Shown here: one piece after another, positions 24,045 through 32,435 of the stretch
How positions within the stretch are numbered: position 1 is the stretch's first letter
How the letters are laid out: every line of letters begins with the position of its first letter
Assembly (NCBI GenBank): GCA_016124935.1
Contig: WGMS01000035.1
Location: 1 to 47,368, forward strand
Direction of reading: 5' to 3'
Source: a bacterium
GTDB lineage: Bacteria > Cyanobacteriota > Vampirovibrionia > Obscuribacterales > Obscuribacteraceae
DNA: 47,368 nt
Program-made: the position numbers and the translations under genes
Notes under the pieces: model-generated
What the model was told of the DNA's origin: nothing
The model's input: only the letters and a program-made list of their open reading frames with translations
Databases searched by the model: none

Positions 24045-25580
24045 ATGACTAAAAGCAGTGCACATCCGATAGATCCCGACAGGAGTTTTGACGGAGGTGA
24101 TCTTCACTGCGGCAATGGACTGCTGCTTCTAATCAGAAGACATATAGATCCGCTAAGTAAAGGACAGTGCCTGGAGATTATCGCAAGCGATCCTACGGTC
24201 GACGAAGAGCTGCGCTCCTGGTGTAGGCTCACAAAAAACCAGCTGGTTTCGGTGCTGGAATTAGAGAACAATAAAAAGAGCTTTCTAGTATCAAAGGGCG
24301 CCTTTGTTCCAACGAGTAGTAAAACAGAGCCGGAGCGAAATCTCGAGCTCACTTTACCGGCTATGAAGACAGTACATATACCGGAGCAGCTTCCTCAACC
24401 GGGCCAGGCTCCCAAGCTGGGACTGCTCCCTGTGATGGGCATCGGTAGCTGGCCAAGGCCGCCATGGATGATGCGGACCTTATCAGATTATCTTTCAGGG
24501 CGGCTCTCCCGAGAAGATTTTGACAATACCGCCGACGATGCGGTACGCCTTTGTGTCGACGCTCAGCTAGCCAGTGGAGTAGATGTGGTCACTGACGGGG
24601 AACAGCGTCGAGACAACTATGCAAGCTTCGTCGGCAATATCCTGGACAACTGTCAACTGGTGCCTTTGACGGATCTTCTGCCGATGGTGGAACACCCAGA
24701 AGAATTCGAAAAAGAGCTGGACTCCCTCGATGTTCCCGCAGACAAAGTGCGCCATCCGGTGGTCTTCGGTCCGCTTGGACGCAGCAGCGCCCTTCTGAAA
24801 AGAGACCTGGATCTGGTCAAGTCTATTGTCAGCGACAAACCGATCAAGCTGGCTCTACCAGGTCCGTATCTATTGACCCGGATGATGTGGATGGACTGTA
24901 TCGTGAACAAGGTCTATTCCTCAAGAGAAGAGTTGGCGAAAGACATCGTCCGGGTATTGAGAGAAGAGATTCATTATCTGCTCGCCGATGGCGCCGCGAT
25001 AATCCAGCTGGACGAGCCCGTGCTATCAGAGGTTGTATATAGCAGCCTCAGTAGTGCCAAGAACAAACGCAGCTTCATGTGCGGTGCCCTGAGCGAAAGA
25101 AAGGGCAGCGAGCAAGAGCTTGTCTTTGCCACCGACTTGATAAACAACACCCTCGCCGATATACCCCAAGACAGAACCGGCTTGCACATCTGCCGCGGCA
25201 ACTGGACCACCGACGAATCGGTGGCCCTGACAGGCAGCTATGAGCCTTTGCTTCCGGTGCTTCAATCTGTAAAGGTAGGTCATCTATTTTTAGAATATTG
25301 CACCGAAAGAGCCGGTTCTCTTAGCTGGCTTGCAAAAATCCCCGACAATATCAAAGTCGGAGTCGGGGTGGTCAATCCAAAAGCACCGCGGGTAGAATCG
25401 GTAGAGGAGATTCTAACCAGGGCAAGAGAAGCGCTCAATTATCTGGCCAAAGATAAATTGATGCTGGTTCCGGATTGCGGCTTCGCCACTTTCGCCGATA
25501 GTCCGGTGTGTAATGCGGACAATGCCCGGATGAAAGTGAAAAACATGGTCGAAGCGGCAGAGATATTGCGCAATGACTGA
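24045..25580 (+). CDS. Fusion of a TusA-like domain with a MetE-type zinc methyltransferase domain
   Basis: Residues about 12-85 form a TusA-like domain: DGGDLHCGNGLLLL with C22, GQCLEIIASDP, and SWCRLTKNQLV with C60. Like the first cluster gene it has CG in place of CP. Residues about 125-511 match the C-terminal catalytic half of cobalamin-independent methionine synthase. It opens with LLPVMGIGSWPRPPWM and has VVTDGEQRRDNY, LALPGPYLLTRMM and QLDEPVLSE. The zinc ligands are recognisable as H381 and C383 (GLHICRGN), E417 (LFLEYC) and C478 (VPDCGFA). The E-to-C spacing of 61 equals that of E. coli MetE. The MetE N-terminal half is absent. It starts 1 bp after the DsrE-like stop. A role in alkylating or methylating a sulfur bound on a carrier is inferred. 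Confidence 0.85.
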   Translation: MTKSSAHPIDPDRSFDGGDLHCGNGLLLLIRRHIDPLSKGQCLEIIASDPTVDEELRSWCRLTKNQLVSVLELENNKKSFLVSKGAFVPTSSKTEPERNLELTLPAMKTVHIPEQLPQPGQAPKLGLLPVMGIGSWPRPPWMMRTLSDYLSGRLSREDFDNTADDAVRLCVDAQLASGVDVVTDGEQRRDNYASFVGNILDNCQLVPLTDLLPMVEHPEEFEKELDSLDVPADKVRHPVVFGPLGRSSALLKRDLDLVKSIVSDKPIKLALPGPYLLTRMMWMDCIVNKVYSSREELAKDIVRVLREEIHYLLADGAAIIQLDEPVLSEVVYSSLSSAKNKRSFMCGALSERKGSEQELVFATDLINNTLADIPQDRTGLHICRGNWTTDESVALTGSYEPLLPVLQSVKVGHLFLEYCTERAGSLSWLAKIPDNIKVGVGVVNPKAPRVESVEEILTRAREALNYLAKDKLMLVPDCGFATFADSPVCNADNARMKVKNMVEAAEILRND

Positions 25581-25794
25581 AGAAGAGCGCTCTGACGATC
25601 TGTGCAGGTTCTGCGGTCTGACAAAAGACTCCGGCAGCTCAGGCAGTATCACCCAGTACATTAGAACCTGTGTTTGCTCTATGGGCAAAGAGGGGGAACT
25701 CTGGAATAGAAAGCTGCTAACTGATGCCAAAATAGAAGACAGCGCCAATGATTTCGGCTTTCTCATGGATGATCCAAAAGATCTGACCAGATGA
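25573..25794 (+). CDS. Small four-cysteine, probably zinc-binding protein
   Basis: The 73-residue protein starts inside the end of the fusion gene (overlap 8 bp), so it belongs to the same cluster. Cysteines C11 and C14 (LCRFCGL) and C33 and C35 (TCVCSMG) could bind one zinc, in an arrangement somewhat like the CxxC N-terminal zinc finger of ClpX. The C-terminal half is acidic (ANDFGFLMDDPKDL). No close family is recognised. It may be an accessory or metallochaperone for the zinc enzyme upstream, or a redox/sulfur partner. This is inferred only from position and cysteines. Confidence 0.7.
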   Translation: MTEEERSDDLCRFCGLTKDSGSSGSITQYIRTCVCSMGKEGELWNRKLLTDAKIEDSANDFGFLMDDPKDLTR

Positions 25795-25810
25795 CGATTA
25801 TAAAACCGAA

Positions 25811-25836
25811 ATTAACGCTTGACATCCAGAGTTAAT
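25811..25836 (+). promoter_or_regulatory. Inverted repeat over a TTGACA box upstream of the RDD/WG gene
   Basis: ATTAAC (25811-25816) and GTTAAT (25831-25836) form an inverted repeat with a 14-nt spacer that contains TTGACA (25819-25824). An AT-rich CATAAT lies about 20 nt after the TTGACA, which is longer than usual. It may be a repressed promoter; weak. Confidence 0.3.
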
Positions 25837-25890
25837 TCCCATGCCATAATAAACTGAGCCTCTTCAAAACAAGTTCTGCTTACTACCACC

Positions 25891-27696
25891 ATGACAGACT
25901 TCCAAGAAAAAGAAAACGAGAGCACCAGATTCAAAGTCACCGGTGCCGATGGTAACAATGATCTTGTTCCCATAGACACCGGAGACAGTGCCATCGCCCC
26001 GCCAAAAGACGAGGGTCAAAGTCAAGGTCAGAACGCTGTTGTTTACGCAGGCTTCTGGCGGCGACTCTTTGCTGCTATAGCCGATGGAACCTTGCTTAAT
26101 CTAGTTCATCAGCTGCTGGGAGTACTGTTCTTTTTGCTCTCTTTTCAATTGATTAGAGGTCTCAGTATCTCCCCAGCCGCATTTGGAATGATCATCCTTA
26201 TGTGCATGACTCCGATAGCTGTGATTGACGGCGCCATAGCCCTGGCCGGCTTCGAATGTTCGCCCTTGCGCGCCACCCCGGGGAAGCTCATGTTCAACAT
26301 GCAGGTGACAGACTGCAATTTCAAGCCTCTCACATTTTTGCAAGCGCTCAAGAAACAACTGGTGTACGGAGTCTTCTATCTTATAACCATACTTTTCTAC
26401 TTTAATGCCTCTTTTCTGATATCCGGATGCGACCTAGGCAAATTTATCGACGCCGGCTTGACCAATACTCCTGCCGCCATCCTCACTCTGGTCTTCTATC
26501 TGGGCGGTCTGATAGCACCTTTTATAGGAAAGAGAAAGCAAACCCTGGTCGATCTGGTATCAGGTCGCGTCGTGTTTCTGTCCGATTTCAGAAAAGAGAG
26601 TCTGTTCAAAAGCAAAGATCCGCCCCCTTTCTTGAATTTCAAGGTTGCCGCCGCCGGTCTAGTCTTTGCTTTGTTTACATACATGACCTTAGCTCTCAGC
26701 ATCGCTAACGTCTCTTCGAAAGTGTTTGCTATTCTTGGACCCTCCACCGATTTCCATCACTCCCATCCATGCACTCTTTTCCAGGAGCCCGTATACACTT
26801 TCATCAATAAAGACGGCTCTTTTTTGACGAAGCTCCGCTACGAAGACGCTGATGACTTCTGCCAGGGCATGGCCAGGGTCAAAAAAGACAAGCGTATCGG
26901 ATTTATCGACAAATCCGGCAATCAAAAGATACCTTGCAAATTCGATGCGGCCGAGAATTTCTCGGAAGGTCTTGCGGCTGCCAGAGAAAACTTCGGCGAC
27001 CAGTGGGGCTATATCGACAAGAGCGGAAAGTATGTCATCGAACCCCGATTTACTATGGCATTTCCCTTCAAAGAAGGGCTGGCGAGAGTGGTAGTTAACA
27101 ACAAAACCGGTTATATAGAAAAAAAAGGCAATTTTTTGATAGAGCCTATCTATGAGAACGGTGGCGATTTCGAGAACGGAAAAGCCCTTGTGAGAACAGG
27201 CGACAGCGATAAAACTTCGCAAACTTTCATAGACAGGAAAGGTCAAAAATTATTCGGGAAAAGCTTCATTGAAGCGCTCCCGTTTTCGGAAGGCTTGGCC
27301 GCGGTCAAACCAGAGGGCGGCGAACTCTGGGGCTTCATCGACGCAGGCGGCAAGATGGTTATCGCCCCCAGTTTTCAATTTGCAGAGTCCTTCTCAGGAG
27401 GATTCTGCGCCTGCGCCCTTGGTGACAAATGGGGAATCATAGACCGGGAAGGCAACTTCGTGATCAAAGCCAAAAGTGAGTGTGCGGTGGCTGCCGCCTC
27501 TCCGGTGAAAATCTCATTCCCCTATCCGGTGGGCGAAGCGACCCCCGCCCAAGATAAACTGCAGTCGGTGAAATATGGCTATATATCCGAAGATGGCAGC
27601 TACGCGATAAAACCGACCTTCGATGATGCCGAGCCGTTTATCGAAGGCATAGCCCGGGTCGGAATCAGGAAGCCCCAAAAACCAGTGGAGCACTGA
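25891..27696 (+). CDS. RDD-family membrane protein with WG repeats
   Basis: The 601-residue protein has a hydrophilic N-terminus of about 45 residues, then an RDD domain with FWRRLFAAIADGTLL and ATPGKLMFNMQVTD and several membrane helices (about 55-230). Another helix lies near 255-280. From about 300 to the end it is made of WG/KWG-type repeats, for example YINKSG-like units with FIDKSGNQKIPCKFDAAENFS, WGYIDKSGKYVIEPRF and WGFIDAGGKMVIAPSF. WG repeats form beta-propeller-like binding surfaces. The likely topology is a membrane anchor with a large soluble repeat domain outside. No ribosome binding site is obvious before the ATG. The ligand is unknown. Confidence 0.88.
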   Translation: MTDFQEKENESTRFKVTGADGNNDLVPIDTGDSAIAPPKDEGQSQGQNAVVYAGFWRRLFAAIADGTLLNLVHQLLGVLFFLLSFQLIRGLSISPAAFGMIILMCMTPIAVIDGAIALAGFECSPLRATPGKLMFNMQVTDCNFKPLTFLQALKKQLVYGVFYLITILFYFNASFLISGCDLGKFIDAGLTNTPAAILTLVFYLGGLIAPFIGKRKQTLVDLVSGRVVFLSDFRKESLFKSKDPPPFLNFKVAAAGLVFALFTYMTLALSIANVSSKVFAILGPSTDFHHSHPCTLFQEPVYTFINKDGSFLTKLRYEDADDFCQGMARVKKDKRIGFIDKSGNQKIPCKFDAAENFSEGLAAARENFGDQWGYIDKSGKYVIEPRFTMAFPFKEGLARVVVNNKTGYIEKKGNFLIEPIYENGGDFENGKALVRTGDSDKTSQTFIDRKGQKLFGKSFIEALPFSEGLAAVKPEGGELWGFIDAGGKMVIAPSFQFAESFSGGFCACALGDKWGIIDREGNFVIKAKSECAVAAASPVKISFPYPVGEATPAQDKLQSVKYGYISEDGSYAIKPTFDDAEPFIEGIARVGIRKPQKPVEH

Positions 27697-27715
27697 TAAT
27701 ACAGAAGAAATTAGA

Positions 27716-27743
27716 TTGACAGCGATCCCAAAAATCTTACAAT
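27716..27743 (+). promoter_or_regulatory. Sigma-70-type promoter for the PBP4-like gene
   Basis: TTGACA (27716-27721), 16-nt spacer, TACAAT (27738-27743): a near-consensus housekeeping promoter about 60 nt before the start codon. It lies in the only gap between the WG-repeat gene and the carboxypeptidase gene. Confidence 0.75.
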
Positions 27744-27804
27744 TTTAATTGAAAAGAATTCTGTCTGGGTACATATTAATCAGACGTTGGGGAGCCCGCT
27801 TACT

Positions 27805-29022
27805 ATGTCAAAGAATCGCAAAATCACTGCTCTTGCCCTGATCTTCTCACTGATCGCCTCCACATTCATAGCCACCCCTACGGAGGCGGACGCACGCCAG
27901 GCTCGCAAGTCTACAAGCCAAAAGCACCGACTTCACAAGAAAAAAAGTCGCAAGGGCGCGAGCAAGAGTAAAAGCAGGCGCAAGAAAGCACAGCGTATCA
28001 GGGCGCCGCACCAGCTCGGCATTCTCATTGAATCACAAGACGGCACCGTAATCCAGGACAAACTATCCGACAAATGTTTCAATCCCGCCTCGGCGATAAA
28101 ACTGCTCACCGCTTATGGTGCGCTCAAAACCTTTGGGCCGACTCATCATTTTGCCACGGACCTCTACATGGACGGCGATTTGGATACGGCCAACGGCGTA
28201 CTACAGGGCAATGTCTATATCCAGGGCAACGATCCCGAATTCGGCAAAGCCGACAGTATAGACCTGTTGAAAGCACTCAGCGATAACGGCGTCAAAAAAA
28301 TAGAAGGCAAGCTCATAGTATCCGATTCTTTCTCGCTCTATTGCAGTAACAGCGCGCTCTACTCGGGCAAAGGTCTCAGCAAGATTTTCCGCTACGGCGG
28401 TGGACCGGACCAGAGCGTCATCATAGAAGGACCGGTAGAAGTAGGCACCGCGCCCCAATCGGCGCAACTGGTGACCACGCACCAATCAGAAGAACTTCGC
28501 TCGACACTAAAGCACATGCTGAGCCGCTCTTTAAATAATGCCGCCGAAAGAATAGGCAGTGTCATCGGCGGTGTGCCTAAGCTAAGAAAAATAGCCGTCG
28601 ACGATATCGGCATTCCGCAAGACAGCATCACCATCACTAGCGCCAGTGGTCTCGGTCAAAACAGGATCTCGCCCAAACACATGATGCAGGTTCTCAAAGC
28701 TCTTGAAACCGAACTGGACAAATATCATATGGATTTCCAGAATATCATGCCGGTGGCCGGTATCGACAATGGCACCTTAGAAAAGCGCTTCACCGGAGAG
28801 TCAGAAAAAGGCAGCGTCGTGGCCAAGACCGGCACCCTGACCACTACCGATGGTGGTGTCAGCGCCTTAGTAGGCGTGATGCGCTCCCAGAAAGAGGACC
28901 TCTATTTCGTCATCTTCGGTTGGCATGGCGGTGTGCATAGCATGCGCAAGAATCAGGATGTATTGATCAGACAACTCCATGAAGCAAGGGGCGGTCCCAG
29001 AGCCTTCGAATATAGCAGCTAA
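27805..29022 (+). CDS. dacB: D-alanyl-D-alanine carboxypeptidase, PBP4/S13 family
   Basis: The 405-residue protein trims or cleaves peptidoglycan cross-links in the periplasm. The serine-peptidase motifs are S96-A-I-K99 in NPASAIKLL, S242-L-N244 in SRSLNNAAERIG and K341-T-G in VAKTGTLT. The first 30 residues form a signal peptide (ITALALIFSLIASTFIAT), followed by a very basic Lys/Arg/Ser stretch (about 35-70) that could bind anionic wall or DNA. It is shorter than the classical 477-residue DacB. The ATG at 27805 is preferred over an in-frame TTG at 27787. A consensus promoter precedes it, and it overlaps the convergent HxlR gene by 4 bp. Confidence 0.9.
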   Translation: MSKNRKITALALIFSLIASTFIATPTEADARQARKSTSQKHRLHKKKSRKGASKSKSRRKKAQRIRAPHQLGILIESQDGTVIQDKLSDKCFNPASAIKLLTAYGALKTFGPTHHFATDLYMDGDLDTANGVLQGNVYIQGNDPEFGKADSIDLLKALSDNGVKKIEGKLIVSDSFSLYCSNSALYSGKGLSKIFRYGGGPDQSVIIEGPVEVGTAPQSAQLVTTHQSEELRSTLKHMLSRSLNNAAERIGSVIGGVPKLRKIAVDDIGIPQDSITITSASGLGQNRISPKHMMQVLKALETELDKYHMDFQNIMPVAGIDNGTLEKRFTGESEKGSVVAKTGTLTTTDGGVSALVGVMRSQKEDLYFVIFGWHGGVHSMRKNQDVLIRQLHEARGGPRAFEYSS

Positions 29023-29495
29023 GACAGATATTGGCGCTCCCAGGCGGCGAGATTGGTCAGGATCTCCCGGGCAAAGCCTTTTTCATCGTTTCGCAAGCGG
29101 GCGAAAATCGGTCTCATCACATCGGTAACCTCAGGCAGATGCTGTTCTCCCCAGACGAGCATCTCTTTTAGCACCGGAAGCAGAGCCTTGCCCCTGGATG
29201 TTAGATAGTACAACTTCCGCGAGCGATTCTGAGGGTGACGTATTTCGGCTATAACTCCGGCGGACAAAAGCCGCTTGAGCCGGTCGGACAAAATGTTGGT
29301 GGCGATTCCCTCGGGGCTTTCGAGGAACTCTTTGTATTCATGCTTTCCATAAAAGATAAGATCCCTTACCACCAGGAGGGTCCATTTATCCCCGAAAATA
29401 TCGAGCATATTACTGATTGCACAAGGAGAGCGACTGCCTCCGCCGGGCGGACAGACCGCTTCCTTCTCGCTCTCGAACTTTGATTTCTTGGTCAT
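29019..29495 (-). CDS. HxlR-family winged-helix regulator
   Basis: The 158-residue protein has the HxlR signature: an N-terminal Cys (CAISNMLDIFGDKWTLLVVR), a recognition region GIATNILSDRLKRLLSAGVI and a wing with LYYLTSRGKALLPVL. The family binds inverted repeats as dimers and often senses electrophiles or redox state through the N-terminal Cys. A second Cys lies upstream (EAVCPPGGG). The gene is divergent from the DinB-like gene at 29599, and two palindromes of the same sequence type lie in the 103-bp gap. Autoregulation and control of that neighbour are therefore likely. Confidence 0.92.
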   Translation of the reverse strand: MTKKSKFESEKEAVCPPGGGSRSPCAISNMLDIFGDKWTLLVVRDLIFYGKHEYKEFLESPEGIATNILSDRLKRLLSAGVIAEIRHPQNRSRKLYYLTSRGKALLPVLKEMLVWGEQHLPEVTDVMRPIFARLRNDEKGFAREILTNLAAWERQYLS

Positions 29496-29512
29496 GCCTA
29501 CATTCTAAAGCA

Positions 29513-29573
29513 CTTGCAATTTGCAAGCAACCCATGCTATCATCGCAATCAAATTCACTTGCATTTTGCAAGT
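29513..29573. promoter_or_regulatory. Two palindromic operators, probably for the HxlR regulator
   Basis: CTTGCAATTTGCAAG (29513-29527) and ACTTGCATTTTGCAAGT (29557-29573) are near-identical palindromes with centres 45 bp apart. They sit between the divergent hxlR-type and DinB-like start codons. The second lies close to the DinB-like start and could block its promoter. Confidence 0.78.
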
Positions 29574-29598
29574 ACTTTGACAAGGAGTGTTCCATAAA

Positions 29599-30192
29599 AT
29601 GGCCGAGACTATAGAAAAAGAGCCGACCGTAGGCAAACCCGGAGCCGGTTTACCATTTTTCGAATGGTTCCTGGCAAAATATATTCTTCTTCCGGGGGTC
29701 TATCGCAAAACCGGCAATGAAGAAGCGCGGCGATTCTTCCAGGCAGAGACAGAAAAAATCCTTGCTCTGGTAGATAGCCTCGATAAAGAGAAATTGACGA
29801 CCCGCGCCCTAATACCAAGGCTCCGAGGTCTAGAGGATAATTCACGCTACTGGTCGGTGGCAATGGTGCTGGAGCATCTGGCTATAGTAGGCGGCGGCAT
29901 TAAAGAAGCAGTTATTGATCTCACCAGGGGCGGTACCGACAAAAAGCCGGTGACCATAAAAGATGTAAAACCGGATTCAAATTCACCGCCAGAGCAATGC
30001 ATCGACTCTTTCAAAGCCATGTCCGAAGCTTTTCTAGCACAGATAGATCCGGGCGCTCTCGATAATCACCCCGAAGCCACCTATCCCCATCCCTGGTTCG
30101 GACCCATGAACGCAAGACAATGGTATATTCTCGCCGGAAGACACCAGGCTATTCACCGCCATCAAATCGAAAAAATATTGAGCAGATTATAG
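29599..30192 (+). CDS. DinB-like putative metalloenzyme
   Basis: The 197-residue protein looks like a member of the DinB/YfiT four-helix-bundle superfamily. Metal-ligand histidines fit VLEHLAIVGGG (first helix pair) and the C-terminal AGRHQAIHRHQIEKIL, where two His are spaced along one helix. Bacterial DinB-like proteins include thiol-S-transferases using bacillithiol, mycothiol or glutathione in stress responses. AAGGAG lies 11 nt before the ATG at 29599; a GTG at 29587 overlaps that site and is rejected. It is divergent from an HxlR regulator with operators between, so it is probably an inducible detoxification gene. The thiol cosubstrate cannot be read from the sequence. Confidence 0.75.
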   Translation: MAETIEKEPTVGKPGAGLPFFEWFLAKYILLPGVYRKTGNEEARRFFQAETEKILALVDSLDKEKLTTRALIPRLRGLEDNSRYWSVAMVLEHLAIVGGGIKEAVIDLTRGGTDKKPVTIKDVKPDSNSPPEQCIDSFKAMSEAFLAQIDPGALDNHPEATYPHPWFGPMNARQWYILAGRHQAIHRHQIEKILSRL

Positions 30193-30195
30193 CGC

Positions 30196-31131
30196 CTATT
30201 TCCATTCGAAGCCTATCTCTTGCCAGTGGCTGGAATTAATTGCCACCACCGAGCAAGAAGAGTTGTCCATAACCTCTCGGGTGACCGAGCCCACCGGCGA
30301 ATCCACACTGCGGGTGACACCATGGGCTCCCATTACTATCAAGTCCGCCCCCCAGCTATCGGCATTGTCAACAATGGTTTTAGCCGGTAGTCCCTTCATC
30401 ACCCTGGTATCGGTTATCTCAGCCTTCACTTTTGAGGCGAGATAGTCGCAATGCTGGCGCAGCCGCCTCAGAAGCTCTTCCGGGCTGGGGAGAGAGGTGT
30501 GCTCACCATGGGTGCCCCGGCTCAGTTTCAAATCGATTATGCCTTTGCCCAGGGGCGGATCGACCACGATCATGGCAATCTTTGTTGTGGCAGAGCATCC
30601 TAATTTAGCGAGCCATTTCAGTGCGCTCAAAGAATTGTCGGAAAAATCGAGGGCAAGAAGAATGCGATGGGGAGTGAAGTCCAGATCTTCGACCATAGCT
30701 CTTTTGAAACTCTCATCCATCATCAGACGATGCAATTCCGGCGGGCGCACTATCTCTACCGAACAAGAGACCCTTTCGGTCACTCCGGAAGCTACCGAAC
30801 CGAGCCAGGCTCGCTCTACCCCGGAGCGATCGTGAGAGCCGATGACGATATAGTCGATGGCATAGTCATTGGCCAGATCGGCGATGCTTTTGACGATATC
30901 ACCTCGTAAAATCGCGGTATCGATCTTGCATCCATCGATATCGAGGGTGTCGGCAAGCTCGGTCAACCAACGTTCGGTCTTCTCTCGATGGTAGTCCATA
31001 TCCGAATCAGAATAGTCCTCCACCACCCTGCAAAGAGTAATGACGGTTCCTTCAGGCCATTTCCTTCTGCTCACAGAACAAAGAGACGCAAGGGTATAAG
31101 GCATGTCGTCCACCGGTATCAATACTTTCAT
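30196..31131 (-). CDS. Tandem universal stress protein
   Basis: The 311-residue protein consists of two Usp domains. The first (about 1-130) starts MKVLIPVDDMPYTLAS and ends with the ATP-binding loop IGSHDRSGVERAWLGSVASGV. The second (about 155-300) starts RILLALDFSDNSLSAL and has MGAHGVTRSVDSPVGSVTREV. Both loops keep the G-x2-G-x9-G(S/T) pattern of the nucleotide-binding class. Tandem Usps usually act as ATP-binding stress proteins. The gene is convergent with the DinB-like gene (3 bp between) and divergent from the MFS gene with only 17 bp between the annotated starts. Confidence 0.92.
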   Translation of the reverse strand: MKVLIPVDDMPYTLASLCSVSRRKWPEGTVITLCRVVEDYSDSDMDYHREKTERWLTELADTLDIDGCKIDTAILRGDIVKSIADLANDYAIDYIVIGSHDRSGVERAWLGSVASGVTERVSCSVEIVRPPELHRLMMDESFKRAMVEDLDFTPHRILLALDFSDNSLSALKWLAKLGCSATTKIAMIVVDPPLGKGIIDLKLSRGTHGEHTSLPSPEELLRRLRQHCDYLASKVKAEITDTRVMKGLPAKTIVDNADSWGADLIVMGAHGVTRSVDSPVGSVTREVMDNSSCSVVAINSSHWQEIGFEWK

Positions 31132-31148
31132 TTCCCTTACCTTCTATA

Positions 31149-32435
31149 ATGAACTGTCGATGTGGCCAGTACGACCGTAACACAACCCAGTTGAATTTGA
31201 ACCTTCCAATTATACCGGAGCTTGACAAGCAGGTAGTAGTCCTCGCCGCCGGCCGGCTGGCATCGGCTATCGGCACCGGATTGACGATATTCTACGCTCC
31301 TATCTTCTTTGTCAACGTGGCAGGCATATCAGCCACCAGTGTCGGTCTCGGCATCGGATGCGGTGGCTTCTTCGGAATCCTCGGAAGATTCCTGGGGGGC
31401 AGCCTGGCGGACTCGCCCAGGACAGGAAGAAGAGGCACCCTGCTTCTCGCTTCCCTGTTGCTTGCCGCAGGGGCGGCCTGCTTTGCCGCCACAGAGACCT
31501 TCCTCCTTTTTCTAATCGGCAACATTCTCACCGGTCTGGGTATCGGTCTTTATTGGCCTGCTGCCGAATCTTTTATCTCGGACATTACCGAGGCAAAAAA
31601 TCTGAACGAGGCTTTTGCCCTGACCCGCCTGGCAGACTATACCGGACTCGGTCTGGGGGTAATCGCAGGCGGTCTGGTGCTGGGTTTTCACCATGCTTAC
31701 CGACTGCTCTTTGTTATCGATTCGCTCTCTTATCTGGTTCTATTTGTCTTCATTTTGCGTGGTCTGGAAGAGACTATTCACAAGTCGGGCAACAGACCCA
31801 AGAGCATCCTCTCGAACTGGCTTTCGGCATGCAAAGACAAGGTGCTGCTTCTCTATGCTTTTCTCAATCTGTTATTCACCAATAATATTCTGCAGATGAG
31901 CTCCACCCTGCCGCTCTATTTCTCCAACTTCGTCTTTCCGGACAAAGCAGGCGGGTCCCCGATCTCGATCATATTCTCCATCTACATTATTCTGCTCTCG
32001 CTTCTGGTCATGCCCCTGGCCAGGCTCTGTTCTCAAAAGAGCAAAATAAAAGTGCTGATGATGGCATGTCTTTTCTGGATCTGCGCCCAGCTCATGGTGG
32101 CACAACTGGCAACGAACCCGGTCTATCCCCTTGCCCTTGCAATTGTCACCATCGCATCATTCGCGGTGGCAAACGCCCTCTATGGCCCCTCGGCCTCTTC
32201 TCTGGTGGTCGAGATCTCACCCAGAGAGACAAGGGCAACTTATCTAGCCATCAATTCTCTATGCTGGGGTATATCCGGCTCTCTGGGACCGGCTCTGGGT
32301 CTAGCCGCCATGGATCATGGTCGCGACCTTGCCGTTCAATACTGGGTCATTCTCTCGTCGGTGACCATATTCTCTTTTGTGGGACTGATACTGCTCAACA
32401 AAATCTCCGGCAAGCAGGAGATTGAAAACAATTGA
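31149..32435 (+). CDS. MFS transporter
   Basis: The 428-residue membrane protein has about twelve hydrophobic helices and the MFS motif A-like loop after helix 2 (GRFLGGSLADSPRTGRRG), with a helix-5-like stretch (GLGVIAGGLVLGF). It should be an inner-membrane secondary transporter, probably an exporter, but the substrate cannot be read. The ATG at 31149 has no ribosome binding site and leaves only 17 bp to the divergent gene. In-frame TTG codons at 31191 and 31197 (giving MNLNLPIIPEL-type starts) are possible. Its stop overlaps the start of the next gene by 4 bp, so it leads a small operon with two DUF2059 genes. Confidence 0.85.
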   Translation: MNCRCGQYDRNTTQLNLNLPIIPELDKQVVVLAAGRLASAIGTGLTIFYAPIFFVNVAGISATSVGLGIGCGGFFGILGRFLGGSLADSPRTGRRGTLLLASLLLAAGAACFAATETFLLFLIGNILTGLGIGLYWPAAESFISDITEAKNLNEAFALTRLADYTGLGLGVIAGGLVLGFHHAYRLLFVIDSLSYLVLFVFILRGLEETIHKSGNRPKSILSNWLSACKDKVLLLYAFLNLLFTNNILQMSSTLPLYFSNFVFPDKAGGSPISIIFSIYIILLSLLVMPLARLCSQKSKIKVLMMACLFWICAQLMVAQLATNPVYPLALAIVTIASFAVANALYGPSASSLVVEISPRETRATYLAINSLCWGISGSLGPALGLAAMDHGRDLAVQYWVILSSVTIFSFVGLILLNKISGKQEIENN

